In this document: positions 50,093 through 59,562 of the stretch, piece after piece
Layout: the number at the start of each line of letters is the position of its first letter
How positions within the stretch are numbered: the first letter of the stretch is position 1
NCBI RefSeq assembly: GCF_044386045.1
Contig: NZ_JBISCD010000038.1
Location: 1 to 64,000 of the forward strand
From: Thalassobellus sediminis
Lineage (GTDB): Bacteria; Bacteroidota; Bacteroidia; Flavobacteriales; Flavobacteriaceae
Length of the DNA stretch: 64,000 nt
Direction: 5' to 3'
The notes under the pieces: generated by a model
The model's database searches: none
What the model was told of the DNA's origin: nothing
Seen by the model: only the letters and a program-made list of their open reading frames with translations
Program-made: the position numbers and the translations under genes

Positions 50093-51037
50093 ATGAATAC
50101 CTTCCATACTTTGATAAAATTCTTGCCATTATTTATCTCATTATTATGCACCTATTGCACCCTTGCGCAAAAAGAACAAGAAAACGGTTTTAAAGAAGTA
50201 ATATTAACTAGCACAAATGCAGATAATAGATATGCTAGTTATAACAAAAAAGGAACTAAAATTGTTTTTGAGTCTAACCGAGATGGGCATTGGCAAATTT
50301 ACACTATGAACATTGATGGGAGCTCACAAAAACAATTAATTTCAAGTGACTCGAACGATAGGCGACCTAAATGGCACCCGACTAAAAACCTCATTTTATT
50401 TGAATCAGACAGAACAGGTATAAATGAAATATATTCTTTTAATTTAGACTCTAATACAATTAAACAGTATTCAATTAATTTAAATGGAAATAAATATAAT
50501 GCAGATTTTGCTCCTAATGGTGTGCAGTTAATCTTTTCACATCCAGAAAACAAAGACGTTTCTAATATATATACTTGTTCTACTAAGGGTAAACGTCTAA
50601 AAAAAGTTATTAGTAATAATTACAAAAACAAATACCCTAACTTATCTCCTAGAGGAGACGCCATTATTTATTTTTCAAATAAAAATACTCAAGGAGAAAC
50701 TAATATTATTTATACTTACAACCTTTATAATAAAGATAAAAAGAGGCTAAGTTATTTTAAAAACGAAAGTACATTTCCAAGATGGTCTAATAAAAACTCT
50801 AGAAGAATTGTTTACTCTGCTAAAGTTGATGATATTCTTCACTCTGAAATATTTATAATGCATAATGATGGTACACACAAAACACGAATAACATATAATA
50901 ATTTAGAAGACACTCTTCCAAACTGGTCTCCAAATAACGTAAATTTACTTATAACAGGTTTTAGAAATGGTAATTATCAAATTTGTAAGATACTCCTAAA
51001 AGAGCCTTTAAACCCAAATCAAAAACCTTTAGAATAG
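50093..51037 (+). CDS. Secreted PD40/TolB-like beta-propeller protein
   Basis: 314 residues. Signal peptide with LCTYCTLAQ cleavage region; the Cys in CTYC makes a lipoprotein possible but the spacing is poor. The body repeats the PD40 pattern: YASYNKKGTKIVFESNRDGHWQIYTMNIDGS, PKWHPTKNLILFESDRTGINEIYSFN, ADFAPNGVQLIFSHP, PNLSPRGDAIIYFSN, PRWSNKNSRRIVYSA and PNWSPNNVNLLITGFRNG. Six blades are visible. Probably periplasmic or surface-bound; no ligand can be inferred. Confidence 0.88.
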   Translation: MNTFHTLIKFLPLFISLLCTYCTLAQKEQENGFKEVILTSTNADNRYASYNKKGTKIVFESNRDGHWQIYTMNIDGSSQKQLISSDSNDRRPKWHPTKNLILFESDRTGINEIYSFNLDSNTIKQYSINLNGNKYNADFAPNGVQLIFSHPENKDVSNIYTCSTKGKRLKKVISNNYKNKYPNLSPRGDAIIYFSNKNTQGETNIIYTYNLYNKDKKRLSYFKNESTFPRWSNKNSRRIVYSAKVDDILHSEIFIMHNDGTHKTRITYNNLEDTLPNWSPNNVNLLITGFRNGNYQICKILLKEPLNPNQKPLE

Positions 51038-51151
51038 TATTTGTAACAAAAAAAGCTATTTTAATAAACTTCTTATCATCAGTATTTAAAATATTATTTT
51101 TTTATTTAAATAATAATTCAAAATTACTGAGGTTTAGAAATATAATCCTTT

Positions 51152-51159
51152 TACATTTG
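51152..51159 (+). promoter_or_regulatory. -7 element before the fatty-acid hydroxylase gene
   Basis: TACATTTG, 21 bases before the ATG at 51179. Confidence 0.4.
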
Positions 51160-51178
51160 AAAAACAACTACAATTTTA

Positions 51179-52105
51179 ATGGATTTTACGAACCCCCTAG
51201 TGTACGGTACACCTTGTTTTCTTGCTTTAATTTTGGTTGAATTAACTTATAGCAAAAAACACAAAAAAGAAAAAGATTTATACAATTGGAAAGATTTAGC
51301 TGCAAGTCTAACCATGGGTATTGGCTCTGCTATATTAGCTCCAATAGCAAAAACAATCGCATTTATATTGGTTTTTACTATGACATACGAACTTTTTAAC
51401 CCTGAGATTGATGGTATTCGAACAAACATAATGGGTTATCAATCATTTGGTTATGCATGGTATATATGGATTTTATGTCAGTTAGCAGACGATTTTAGTT
51501 ACTACTGGTTTCATAGACAAAACCATAACATTCGCTTTTTATGGGCTGCACACATTGTTCATCATTCATCAGATAACTTTAATTTAGGTACTGCAGTAAG
51601 AAACGGTTGGTTTACCATTTTTTACAAACCTTTTTTCTATATGTGGATTCCAGCAGTTGGTTTTCCTCCAGAAATGTTAGTTGTTTGTTTAGGTATAGAA
51701 GCCTTGTGGCAATTTCAATTACATTCTGTTTATATTCCTAAAATGGGAATTATTGAAAAATTCATGAATACACATACCATGCACCAAGTACATCATGCTC
51801 AAAATATTGAATATATGGACAAAAACCATGGCGGATTCTTAAACATATTTGATAAAATATTTGGAACTTGGAAAGAACTTGATGAAACTATTGAAATTAA
51901 ATATGGTGTAACACATGCCCCAAATTCATATAACCCTTTAGTGATTTTAACTCATGAATATGTAGACATTTGGAACGATATGAAAAAATCTAAAAATTGG
52001 TATCATAAATTCATGTATGCTTTTGCAGCTCCTGGTTGGAGTCACGATGGTAGCACACTGACTATAAAACAACAACAAAAGCTAACAAGATCTCAAAACA
52101 AATAA
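51179..52105 (+). CDS. Sterol desaturase / fatty acid hydroxylase family protein
   Basis: 308 residues, four or five membrane helices. Di-iron histidine clusters: DDFSYYWFHRQNH, AAHIVHHSSDNFN and HTMHQVHHAQN, a complete set. The middle has a long cytoplasmic part. Bacterial members modify lipids or carotenoids. CrtZ of this window belongs to the same superfamily but is a separate, shorter branch. Substrate unknown. Confidence 0.9.
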   Translation: MDFTNPLVYGTPCFLALILVELTYSKKHKKEKDLYNWKDLAASLTMGIGSAILAPIAKTIAFILVFTMTYELFNPEIDGIRTNIMGYQSFGYAWYIWILCQLADDFSYYWFHRQNHNIRFLWAAHIVHHSSDNFNLGTAVRNGWFTIFYKPFFYMWIPAVGFPPEMLVVCLGIEALWQFQLHSVYIPKMGIIEKFMNTHTMHQVHHAQNIEYMDKNHGGFLNIFDKIFGTWKELDETIEIKYGVTHAPNSYNPLVILTHEYVDIWNDMKKSKNWYHKFMYAFAAPGWSHDGSTLTIKQQQKLTRSQNK

Positions 52106-52194
52106 TAAAATTTTACAAACTATTTTGTTTTTTCAAGAAGTTATTTGACTATTTTTAGATTCGCCTCAAGTTGTTAATTTTAGAATTAAAACTT

Positions 52195-53376
52195 ATGCTA
52201 ATCAAAACTAATCGTATTGAATCTATAGACATTTTAAGAGGTCTTGTAATGGTAATAATGGCACTAGACCATGTTAGAGATTACTTTCATTATGGAGCTT
52301 TTTTCAATGATCCAACTAATTTAGAAACCACAACACCTTTTTTGTTCTTCACAAGATTTATCACGCATTATTGTGCGCCAGTATTTGTGTTTTTAGCAGG
52401 TACTTCAGCTTTTTTATATGGTAATAAAAAAACGATAAATGAGCTTTTTAAATTTTTGCTAACCCGAGGTATTTGGCTAATTCTATTAGAAATTGTGGTA
52501 AACAATCTTATTTGGAAATTCGATTTAAGCTATAGTCGCATTATTCTTCAAGTAATTTGGGCGATTGGATTTAGTATGATCATTCTATCCTTTTTAATTT
52601 ATTTACATAAAAAAGTATTATTATTTATAGGTGTATTAATTGTTTTTGGACATAATACTTTAGATGGAATTGTTAGAAATGGTAATAACTTCATAGATAA
52701 TATTTGGTATATATTACATCAACCTAATTTTATCCCTTTTGGTGAGAGTAACGATATTGGGGTATTTTACCCTGTATTACCTTGGATAGGACTTATGGTT
52801 TTAGGTTACTGCTTAGGACAACTTTACACTAAAGAATTTGATGCAAAAATTAGAAAAAAATGGTTACTAATTATTGGATTTACAGCTATTGCTGTATTCT
52901 TTATTCTTAGAAGTTTTAATATTTATGGAGATTTAATGCCATGGTCTACTCAAGATACTACAAGCAAAACAATTATGTCGTTCTTTAAAGTTACAAAATA
53001 CCCACCTTCGTTAGCGTACACATTAATAACAATGGGTCCTGCATTATTGTTTTTATATGGTATTGAATCTGTTAAAAATAAAATCACAGATTTCTTTTTA
53101 GTTTTTGGGAGGGTCCCCTTATTCTATTACTTTTTACATGTTTTAGTTATTCATGTATTTGCTATTATAGGCATATTAATTTTTGGAGGTAATTGGCAAC
53201 ATATGATTTTAACCAAAGATGTATTTGCTAATGCTAAGCTTATAGATTATGGTTATCCGTTATCTATAGTTTACTTAGTTTGGATAAGTATTATAGCTCT
53301 TTTATATTTTCCAAGTAAAAAATATATGACTTACAAAGCAAATAATAAAGACAAATGGTGGCTGAGTTATTTATAA
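52195..53376 (+). CDS. DUF1624 / acyltransferase-like multi-pass membrane protein
   Basis: 393 residues from ATG 52195. The start RIESIDILRGLVMVIMALDHVRDYFHYGAFF is the heparan-alpha-glucosaminide N-acetyltransferase-like (DUF1624) signature, with the HVRD segment in the first loop. About ten membrane helices. The family also resembles acyltransferases that modify sugars on membrane lipids. Catalytic action is not proven in bacteria. Confidence 0.87.
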   Translation: MLIKTNRIESIDILRGLVMVIMALDHVRDYFHYGAFFNDPTNLETTTPFLFFTRFITHYCAPVFVFLAGTSAFLYGNKKTINELFKFLLTRGIWLILLEIVVNNLIWKFDLSYSRIILQVIWAIGFSMIILSFLIYLHKKVLLFIGVLIVFGHNTLDGIVRNGNNFIDNIWYILHQPNFIPFGESNDIGVFYPVLPWIGLMVLGYCLGQLYTKEFDAKIRKKWLLIIGFTAIAVFFILRSFNIYGDLMPWSTQDTTSKTIMSFFKVTKYPPSLAYTLITMGPALLFLYGIESVKNKITDFFLVFGRVPLFYYFLHVLVIHVFAIIGILIFGGNWQHMILTKDVFANAKLIDYGYPLSIVYLVWISIIALLYFPSKKYMTYKANNKDKWWLSYL

Positions 53377-53438
53377 AAAACATTCTTAAACCAATCGATT
53401 TTATTGATTTATTAGCAAAAATGTATCAGAATGTTTTT
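53376..53438. terminator. Weak, long-loop inverted repeat between convergent genes
   Basis: AAAAACATTCT (53376-53386) and AGAATGTTTTT (53428-53438) pair with a 41-base loop that contains a smaller AATC/GATT stem. It overlaps the last codons of the PagL-like gene. Possible shared terminator. Confidence 0.35.
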
Positions 53439-54643
53439 CCTAATGTAAATTGAAGCGGAATAGCGACTCCAACATTTTTAGTAAAAATATTACCATTAGA
53501 ATAATGCATAATTCTAAGTTCAAAATTATAGGTTCTATTTTCACCAAAAAAGACTCCTAAGCCCATAGTATCTTGATAGGTTATTAGAGGGCCAGAATCT
53601 AAACCATCTATCTGCTTTTTTGTTATAAAAGTGGGGCCAATTACCGAATAATTAGTATACATATCAAAGCCTTTTCTTCTTAAAAGATAAAAGCGTAAAA
53701 CAGGAAAAACAGAAAAAGCATATACTTTTTCTTTATTTAATTGAGATTGAAAATATGTGGCACTAACTCCCCAGTCTAAAGAAAATGTTTTTTTAGACCT
53801 AAATGCTGTTTTTTGATAGGTTATTGAATATGCATCAGATGCTTTTACATCTCCTACCCAAAAAACAGGAATTCCAAAACTATCAAAATTTCCAACCTTA
53901 AGACTCATTCCAAAAAATTGATTTACTCCAAAACCAATAGCACTTGTACCATAACTTACTTGAATTATATTTTTAGGAAAGAAGTATGTTTTATTTTCTT
54001 CATACCCTAAAGCTTTCTCTTTTGGCACTTGTTGTAAATGATATTCAAATCCAACAGAAGCTTGTGAAATAGAAGGCTGATTATATTTTTTTGTTTTTGG
54101 TAAAAAAGTACCATTTAAAGAAAGTCTCCATTTATCATTTAATTTATAATTTGCTCCTAACCCATAAATTAAACTTCCAAAATGAGCGTCATCATAAATA
54201 ACTTCATCGTTTATAGAAAAACCAATACGAGTAGCATTTGCAATACCTGCTTCTGCAAAGAGAGAAAGTTTATTATTTAAATTAAAACTTTTCTTTAAAG
54301 ATAAAGACCAAACATTTATCCAAACACTCCTTTCATAGCCAATATTATTAACATTATTATATATAAACCATGATGCTGGACGCATAACACCAAATTGAAT
54401 AGCTAAATCTGGTTTAATTTTATATCCCAATAAAAACCTACCTGAAAACACATTTTTAGTAAAACTCTCGGTAGCAAAACCCTCTTTTAAATTAGCATTA
54501 GAAAAAGGATAAAAAACACCCCCTAAGTTTACACTAAAATAGGATTTAGATAAAAAATTTGAAAGTTGAGCAGTAGATTTCCTTTCTTTTTGACCGTAAA
54601 AATTTAATGTAATTAATAAGAAAAATAATAATAAATTCTTCAT
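53426..54643 (-). CDS. Outer-membrane protein with two barrel-like halves, C-terminal PagL-like (lipid A deacylase) domain
   Basis: 405 residues. Signal peptide MKNLLLFFLLITLNFYG. Residues about 30-200 show an eight-strand opacity/OmpA-like barrel pattern. Residues about 215-405 resemble the acyloxyacyl hydrolase/PagL barrel, with LRIMHYSNGNIFTKN near the end matching the PagL His-x-Ser-Asn active-site sequence. PagL removes a 3-O acyl chain from lipid A. The third catalytic residue (Glu) is not visible just after this motif, so activity is uncertain. Confidence 0.72.
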   Translation of the reverse strand: MKNLLLFFLLITLNFYGQKERKSTAQLSNFLSKSYFSVNLGGVFYPFSNANLKEGFATESFTKNVFSGRFLLGYKIKPDLAIQFGVMRPASWFIYNNVNNIGYERSVWINVWSLSLKKSFNLNNKLSLFAEAGIANATRIGFSINDEVIYDDAHFGSLIYGLGANYKLNDKWRLSLNGTFLPKTKKYNQPSISQASVGFEYHLQQVPKEKALGYEENKTYFFPKNIIQVSYGTSAIGFGVNQFFGMSLKVGNFDSFGIPVFWVGDVKASDAYSITYQKTAFRSKKTFSLDWGVSATYFQSQLNKEKVYAFSVFPVLRFYLLRRKGFDMYTNYSVIGPTFITKKQIDGLDSGPLITYQDTMGLGVFFGENRTYNFELRIMHYSNGNIFTKNVGVAIPLQFTLGKTF

Positions 54644-54661
54644 TTATACTTTTTTAAAAAA

Positions 54662-55225
54662 CTATTTTTCTTTAAACTTTCCTTGAAAAACACTCACTTT
54701 AGAATTAAAAGGGTTTCCAGAAGCCCGACGTAGCATTACAACTTGTCCACAATGCCATAAAGCATCAGAAATGGGACCGTTTATAATGTTCCAAAAAGGC
54801 ACTTCGGTTTCATCAAGTTTAAAAGGATCTTTAATGTTTCTTAAAATATCTGACACTGCTTTTAAATTGAGAAGTGTTTGCTTCCTCATGGCTTCAAAAT
54901 TAAGTTCAGAAGTATTTGTATCCTTGTTATCGCTTAATACACTATTTCTAATAAACTTTGATAACCCGTAAATATGTTCAATTATTTCAGAAGATGATCT
55001 TCCTGTTTCACTTGGTTTGTATTTAAGATCTTTATCAAGTAATCCTTCTGTTGCCCAATAATATCTGAAACCTAATCCATCAATCATTCTTGCAGCTACA
55101 GTATTTGCTGTATACATTTCAGAATAATCTGGAATTTGATAATATGGTAATTTTTCAACCATAACATTTTGAGCATTTAAACTTAAAACTAAAAAAAATA
55201 TTAGAAAATTAATATAACTTCTCAT
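54662..55225 (-). CDS. Exported DinB-family protein
   Basis: 187 residues. A signal peptide (MRSYINFLIFFLVLSLNAQ) precedes a DinB/YfiT-like four-helix bundle with SSSEIIEHIYGLSKF (first metal His) and SDALWHCGQVVMLRRASG (second site). The family normally acts in the cytoplasm on thiol substrates with a His3 metal site; only two His are clear here. Export is unusual for the family as described. It is followed by the PagL-like gene on the same strand. Confidence 0.83.
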   Translation of the reverse strand: MRSYINFLIFFLVLSLNAQNVMVEKLPYYQIPDYSEMYTANTVAARMIDGLGFRYYWATEGLLDKDLKYKPSETGRSSSEIIEHIYGLSKFIRNSVLSDNKDTNTSELNFEAMRKQTLLNLKAVSDILRNIKDPFKLDETEVPFWNIINGPISDALWHCGQVVMLRRASGNPFNSKVSVFQGKFKEK

Positions 55226-55254
55226 TTAACTAATTTAAAATATAAAAAAGGAAA

Positions 55255-56106
55255 CTATTCGTTATTAAGTTGCTGTTTGTACAATTCTATATTAGCTTTT
55301 ATATCGTCATCCAATTCTGGCTCTTGTATATCATTGTACTTTTTTAATGTATCGTAAATGGTTTTGGCTACTAAATAACGAGCTGTAGGTTTATCATCGG
55401 CAGGAATAGTATACCAAGGCGCATGTGGTTTTGAAGTTCTATTTATAGCATCTTCATAACATTCTTGATATTTATCCCAAAGTTTACGTTCTTTTAAATC
55501 GCCTGGTGAAAATTTCCAATTCTTTTCTTGCTTCTCTAAACGACGAAGTAATCTATATTTTTGCTCTTCTTTTGATAGGTTTAAAAAGAATTTTAAAATA
55601 ATAGTACCGCTTTCGGCTATATGCTTTTCAAAATTATTTATTTGTTCAAAACGTTTATCCCAAAAACTTTCATTTATATCGTCAACAGAATTTACTGTTG
55701 GTATATTTTCGCTCATTATATACTCTGGGTGTACGCGAGTTACCAAGACGTTTTCGTAGTGAGTTCTATTAAAAACAGCTACTTTACCACGAACAGGTAG
55801 CACAATATAATGCCTCCACAAATAGTCATGCTTCAACTCTAATTCTGTTGGAACTTTAAAACTATGTACCTCAACTCCTCTAGCATTAAACTCTTTAAAC
55901 ACTTCTCGTATTAAACTATCTTTACCAGAAGTATCCATGCCTTGCAAACAAATTAAAACGGCATATTTATTATGCGCATACATGGTGTCTTGAAATTGTC
56001 CTAATTTTTTTCTAACCTTTTTAAGTGCTTTTTCGGCATCTTCTATAACTACTTTTGTTTTTGAATCTTTCAGAGATATTTTTGAAGTTACTTTATAATC
56101 GTTCAT
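55255..56106 (-). CDS. Polyphosphate kinase 2 family protein (PPK2)
   Basis: 283 residues, P-loop kinase fold. Walker A LQGMDTSGKDSLIREVF (56-64 for the loop), Walker B-like FNRTHYENVLVTRVHP, and the lid LSKEEQKYRLLRRLEKQEKNWKFSPGDLKER. PPK2 enzymes move phosphate between polyphosphate and nucleoside mono- or diphosphates. The length fits a one-domain class. It lies 43 bases after the sigma-54 regulator and may share the operon. Confidence 0.93.
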   Translation of the reverse strand: MNDYKVTSKISLKDSKTKVVIEDAEKALKKVRKKLGQFQDTMYAHNKYAVLICLQGMDTSGKDSLIREVFKEFNARGVEVHSFKVPTELELKHDYLWRHYIVLPVRGKVAVFNRTHYENVLVTRVHPEYIMSENIPTVNSVDDINESFWDKRFEQINNFEKHIAESGTIILKFFLNLSKEEQKYRLLRRLEKQEKNWKFSPGDLKERKLWDKYQECYEDAINRTSKPHAPWYTIPADDKPTARYLVAKTIYDTLKKYNDIQEPELDDDIKANIELYKQQLNNE

Positions 56107-56149
56107 CTTTAAAACTTTATTGGACTAAATATATAAAATGTAATCGATT

Positions 56150-57313
56150 TTATTTTGAAGCAAACAATTTAACATCTTGCTCACTAACTTCGGTTCCGCC
56201 TAATATTATTAATCGTTCTATAACATTACGAAGTTCTCTTATATTACCTGTCCAATCATACTCTTGAAGCAGTTTTATAGCTTTTTCTGAAAAGGCCTTT
56301 TTTGCGGTTCCTTGTTCTGTTGCTATTTTCTCAGAAAAATGATTCACTAATAAAGGTATATCTTCTCGTCTATCATTTAAAGCAGGCACTTTAACTAAAA
56401 TAACTGCAAGTCTATGATACAAATCCTCTCTAAATCTTCCTGCTTCAATTTCTTGTTTCAAATTCTTATTGGTTGCAGCAACAACACGAACATTTACTTT
56501 AATATCTTTATCACTACCCACGCGTTGTATTTTACTTTCTTGCAATGCACGTAATACTTTTGCTTGAGCAGACAAACTCATATCGCCTATTTCATCTAAA
56601 AAAATAGTTCCCCCGTTGGCTGCTTCAAATTTTCCTGCTCTGTCTTTAGCTGCACTTGTAAAGGCTCCTTTTACATGACCGAATAATTCACTTTCAATTA
56701 ATTCAGACGGAATAGCAGCACAATTAACCTCAATCATATTAGCCTTTGCTCTGGCACTTTTTTCATGTAACCAATGTGCTACAAGCTCTTTTCCGGTTCC
56801 ATTTGGTCCAGTAATTAAAACACGGGCATCGGTTGGAGCTACCTTATCTATAATATCTTTTATTTGCGATATAGCATCACTTTCGCCAATCATTTCGTAT
56901 TTCTTACTTACTTTTTTCTTAAGAATCTTATTTTCTACAACTAATTCTTTTCTATCTAAAGCATTACGAACGGTGTTTAACAAACGATTTAAATCTGGCG
57001 GTTTAGATATATAATCAAAAGCTCCTAAACGCATAGTATTTACTGCAGTATCTAAATCGCCGTGTCCAGAAATCATAACAATTGGTATTTCTGGTTTTAT
57101 TTTTTTTGTTGCTTCTAATACTTCAACACCATCCATTTTTGGCATTTTTATATCACAAAGTATTAAATCGAAATCATCATTTTTTATTTTTTCAATACCA
57201 GATAATCCATCTTCTGCTTCATCTACTTGGTATTTATCATTTTCTTCAGAAAGAATTTTAACTAATACTCTTCTAATAGCAGCTTCATCTTCTATAACTA
57301 ATATCTTTTGCAT
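56150..57313 (-). CDS. Sigma-54-type response regulator without DNA-binding domain
   Basis: 387 residues. Receiver domain 1-120 with D54 (LILCDIKMPKMDG) and the switch K104 (YISKP). AAA+ domain from about 140 with Walker A GPNGTGKE (169-176), GAFTSA (216-221, in place of GAFTGA), and Walker B GTIFLDE (235-241). The chain ends ELRNVIERLIILGGTEVSEQDVKLFASK, so no Fis-type helix-turn-helix follows. No histidine kinase gene lies next to it. It follows MscS by four bases and could control its own operon in trans. Confidence 0.9.
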   Translation of the reverse strand: MQKILVIEDEAAIRRVLVKILSEENDKYQVDEAEDGLSGIEKIKNDDFDLILCDIKMPKMDGVEVLEATKKIKPEIPIVMISGHGDLDTAVNTMRLGAFDYISKPPDLNRLLNTVRNALDRKELVVENKILKKKVSKKYEMIGESDAISQIKDIIDKVAPTDARVLITGPNGTGKELVAHWLHEKSARAKANMIEVNCAAIPSELIESELFGHVKGAFTSAAKDRAGKFEAANGGTIFLDEIGDMSLSAQAKVLRALQESKIQRVGSDKDIKVNVRVVAATNKNLKQEIEAGRFREDLYHRLAVILVKVPALNDRREDIPLLVNHFSEKIATEQGTAKKAFSEKAIKLLQEYDWTGNIRELRNVIERLIILGGTEVSEQDVKLFASK

Positions 57314-57317
57314 AATT

Positions 57318-58241
57318 CTATTTTTTTATAATATGAATATCGCGTTGCGGAAACGGAATACTTATGTTGTTTTCTCTAAATAATCTATCTATTTCAAAAC
57401 GAATTTCACTTTTAGGAAAGCGCACATTAAAACTATCATTTATTGTAAATGCTAATTTGAAATTTAATGAACTTTCTCCAAAATCTGTAAACAATACTGT
57501 TGGCTCTGGATTTTTTAAAACATCTTTTTGATTAGTTGCTGCTTCAAGCAATAACTCTTTTACCAATTGTACATCGCTACCGTAAGCAACTCCTACATCA
57601 ACACTTTCTCGAGTGGTTATTCCATTTTGAGTCCAGTTATAAAGACTATTAGTCAAGTATAAATGATTAGGTATTATTAATACTTTATTATCAATCGTTG
57701 TTGCTCTGGTTGTTCTAAGTTTAATTTCTTCTACTCTACCTACTTTTCCTTCTAATTCAATAATATCTCCAACATGAACAGACTGATCAACTAATATAAA
57801 AATACCAGAAATAATATCTTGAAATAGTGTTTGAAGCGCCAAACCAATACCAATTAACAACGCTGCAGATGCTGCAAAAATAGCAGTTACATTAATACCT
57901 ATTGAGTCAAAAACAATAAGTACAACAATTATATATATAAACCATCTAGCAAAAGAAAAGACCGTATTAAATTTAGCCTTATCGGCTACTGGCATTTTTC
58001 TGGTAACAATCTTTTTTACCCATCTTAAAAGATATGTTGTTACTATTATTACAGCAAAAACTAATAAAACATATTTTACTTTAAGTACAATATTATGCGC
58101 CTCTTCTCCTGTACCATAAGGAAAATCTAGAAGCTTAAACTCAAGAAACTCTTTAACTTTTTCCCAAAAAGAACTATTAGTAACTACCTCACCAACTTGT
58201 TCTACCTCATGTTCTATTTTATTTGCTACTTTACTTTGCAT
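57318..58241 (-). CDS. Small-conductance mechanosensitive channel (MscS family)
   Basis: 307 residues. Membrane segments at about 50, 85 and 110-135 precede the pore helix TAIFAASAALLIGIGLALQTLFQDIISGIFIL, followed by the beta domain VGDIIELEGKVGRVEEIKLRTTRATTIDNKVLIIPNHLYL, which is the conserved MscS core, and a C-terminal alpha/beta domain. It opens under membrane tension in hypo-osmotic shock. One base separates it from the ABC permease gene. Confidence 0.95.
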   Translation of the reverse strand: MQSKVANKIEHEVEQVGEVVTNSSFWEKVKEFLEFKLLDFPYGTGEEAHNIVLKVKYVLLVFAVIIVTTYLLRWVKKIVTRKMPVADKAKFNTVFSFARWFIYIIVVLIVFDSIGINVTAIFAASAALLIGIGLALQTLFQDIISGIFILVDQSVHVGDIIELEGKVGRVEEIKLRTTRATTIDNKVLIIPNHLYLTNSLYNWTQNGITTRESVDVGVAYGSDVQLVKELLLEAATNQKDVLKNPEPTVLFTDFGESSLNFKLAFTINDSFNVRFPKSEIRFEIDRLFRENNISIPFPQRDIHIIKK

Positions 58242-58242
58242 G

Positions 58243-59556
58243 TTAATACTTTATCCATTTTATAATTTCTTTATAACTCGGTTTTTTACCATACATTAAA
58301 ATACCTACTCGATAAATTTTTGCTGCAAACCAAACAGTAAACATAAATGTACCAATTAATATCAACAATGATACCAACTGTTGCCACAATGGTACTCCAA
58401 ACGGAATACGCATAAGCATGACTACTGGCGATGTTAATGGCACAAACGAAAACACTGTAGAAACCATACCATGAGGATCTTCAATAACTGTAAATATACC
58501 AATATAAACTGCCAAAACAAGTGGCATTATAATAGGCAGCATAAATTGCTGTGTGTCTGTTTCATTATCTACTGCGGCTCCTATAGCGGCGTATAACGAA
58601 CTATATAAAAGATACCCTCCAATAAAAAATAATATGAAAGCAAAAATAAGATTAGCAAGTGGTAAATTATAAAAGGCTAATACTATATTTTGTAATTCCA
58701 TACTTAACTCAGGGTTTTCCATGGCTTGCTTCATCATTTCTTGCTGAGGCGTTTGCATTTGAGACATATCTATTCCAAAAAACAGTGATATAATCGTCAT
58801 TAAAACACTTCCAAAAATTAACCATATAACAAACTGTGTAAGACCTGCTAAAGAGGTACCAATAATTTTACCAAGCATTAATTGAACTGGCTTTACTGAA
58901 GATATTAGAACCTCAATAATTCGGCTAGTTTTCTCTTCTATAACACTGCGCATTATCATATTACCATAAATAATAATAAACATGAAGAGTAAATAACCTG
59001 CCGCTATTCCAAAAGCTAATTTTGCAAAACTATCAACTTTAGATGTTTCTTCTCCTTCATAACTTTCTTGTGTAATATTAACATGTACTTTCGAAGCATT
59101 AATAACTTCTACATCAATTCCTTTATCTTGTAACTTAATATTAGTTAGTTTAGTTTCAAGCTTGCCCTCTATACTTGAAATTATTGAAATTGATGGTGAC
59201 TCTTCAGAATAAAATTTAACATGACTTGAAACAGCATCAATATCCTCTAATTTATCAATATGTAATAAACCATAAGCTGATGTTTCTTTTGTTAACATTT
59301 TAGCATCTTCTATAGACAAGCCTTCTAAAACATTGTAGGTTATATTATCTGAACTTTTAAAAACATCATGCAATAAACCTGACTCATCTAGAATAGTAAT
59401 AGTTCTAATTTTATCATTATTCAATTGTGATAAATAAGCTACAACAGATATAAGAGCAATCACAATAATTGGACTTAAAAAAGTCATTATAATAAAGGCT
59501 TTATTTTTAACCTTAGTAAAATATTCACGCTTTATAATTAGTGGTAAATGATTCAT
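58243..59556 (-). CDS. ABC transporter permease (NatB-like)
   Basis: 437 residues. An N-terminal helix (LPLIIKREYFTKVKNKAFIIMTFLSPIIVIALISVV) is followed by a large extracytoplasmic domain (about 45-170) and five or six C-terminal membrane segments. This is the NatB/ABC-2 type, which in Bacillus exports sodium. The conserved IEEKTSRIIEVLISSVKPVQLMLGKIIG coupling segment is present. It partners with the ATPase directly upstream (6 bases). Confidence 0.92.
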   Translation of the reverse strand: MNHLPLIIKREYFTKVKNKAFIIMTFLSPIIVIALISVVAYLSQLNNDKIRTITILDESGLLHDVFKSSDNITYNVLEGLSIEDAKMLTKETSAYGLLHIDKLEDIDAVSSHVKFYSEESPSISIISSIEGKLETKLTNIKLQDKGIDVEVINASKVHVNITQESYEGEETSKVDSFAKLAFGIAAGYLLFMFIIIYGNMIMRSVIEEKTSRIIEVLISSVKPVQLMLGKIIGTSLAGLTQFVIWLIFGSVLMTIISLFFGIDMSQMQTPQQEMMKQAMENPELSMELQNIVLAFYNLPLANLIFAFILFFIGGYLLYSSLYAAIGAAVDNETDTQQFMLPIIMPLVLAVYIGIFTVIEDPHGMVSTVFSFVPLTSPVVMLMRIPFGVPLWQQLVSLLILIGTFMFTVWFAAKIYRVGILMYGKKPSYKEIIKWIKY

Positions 59557-59562
59557 GAAAAA

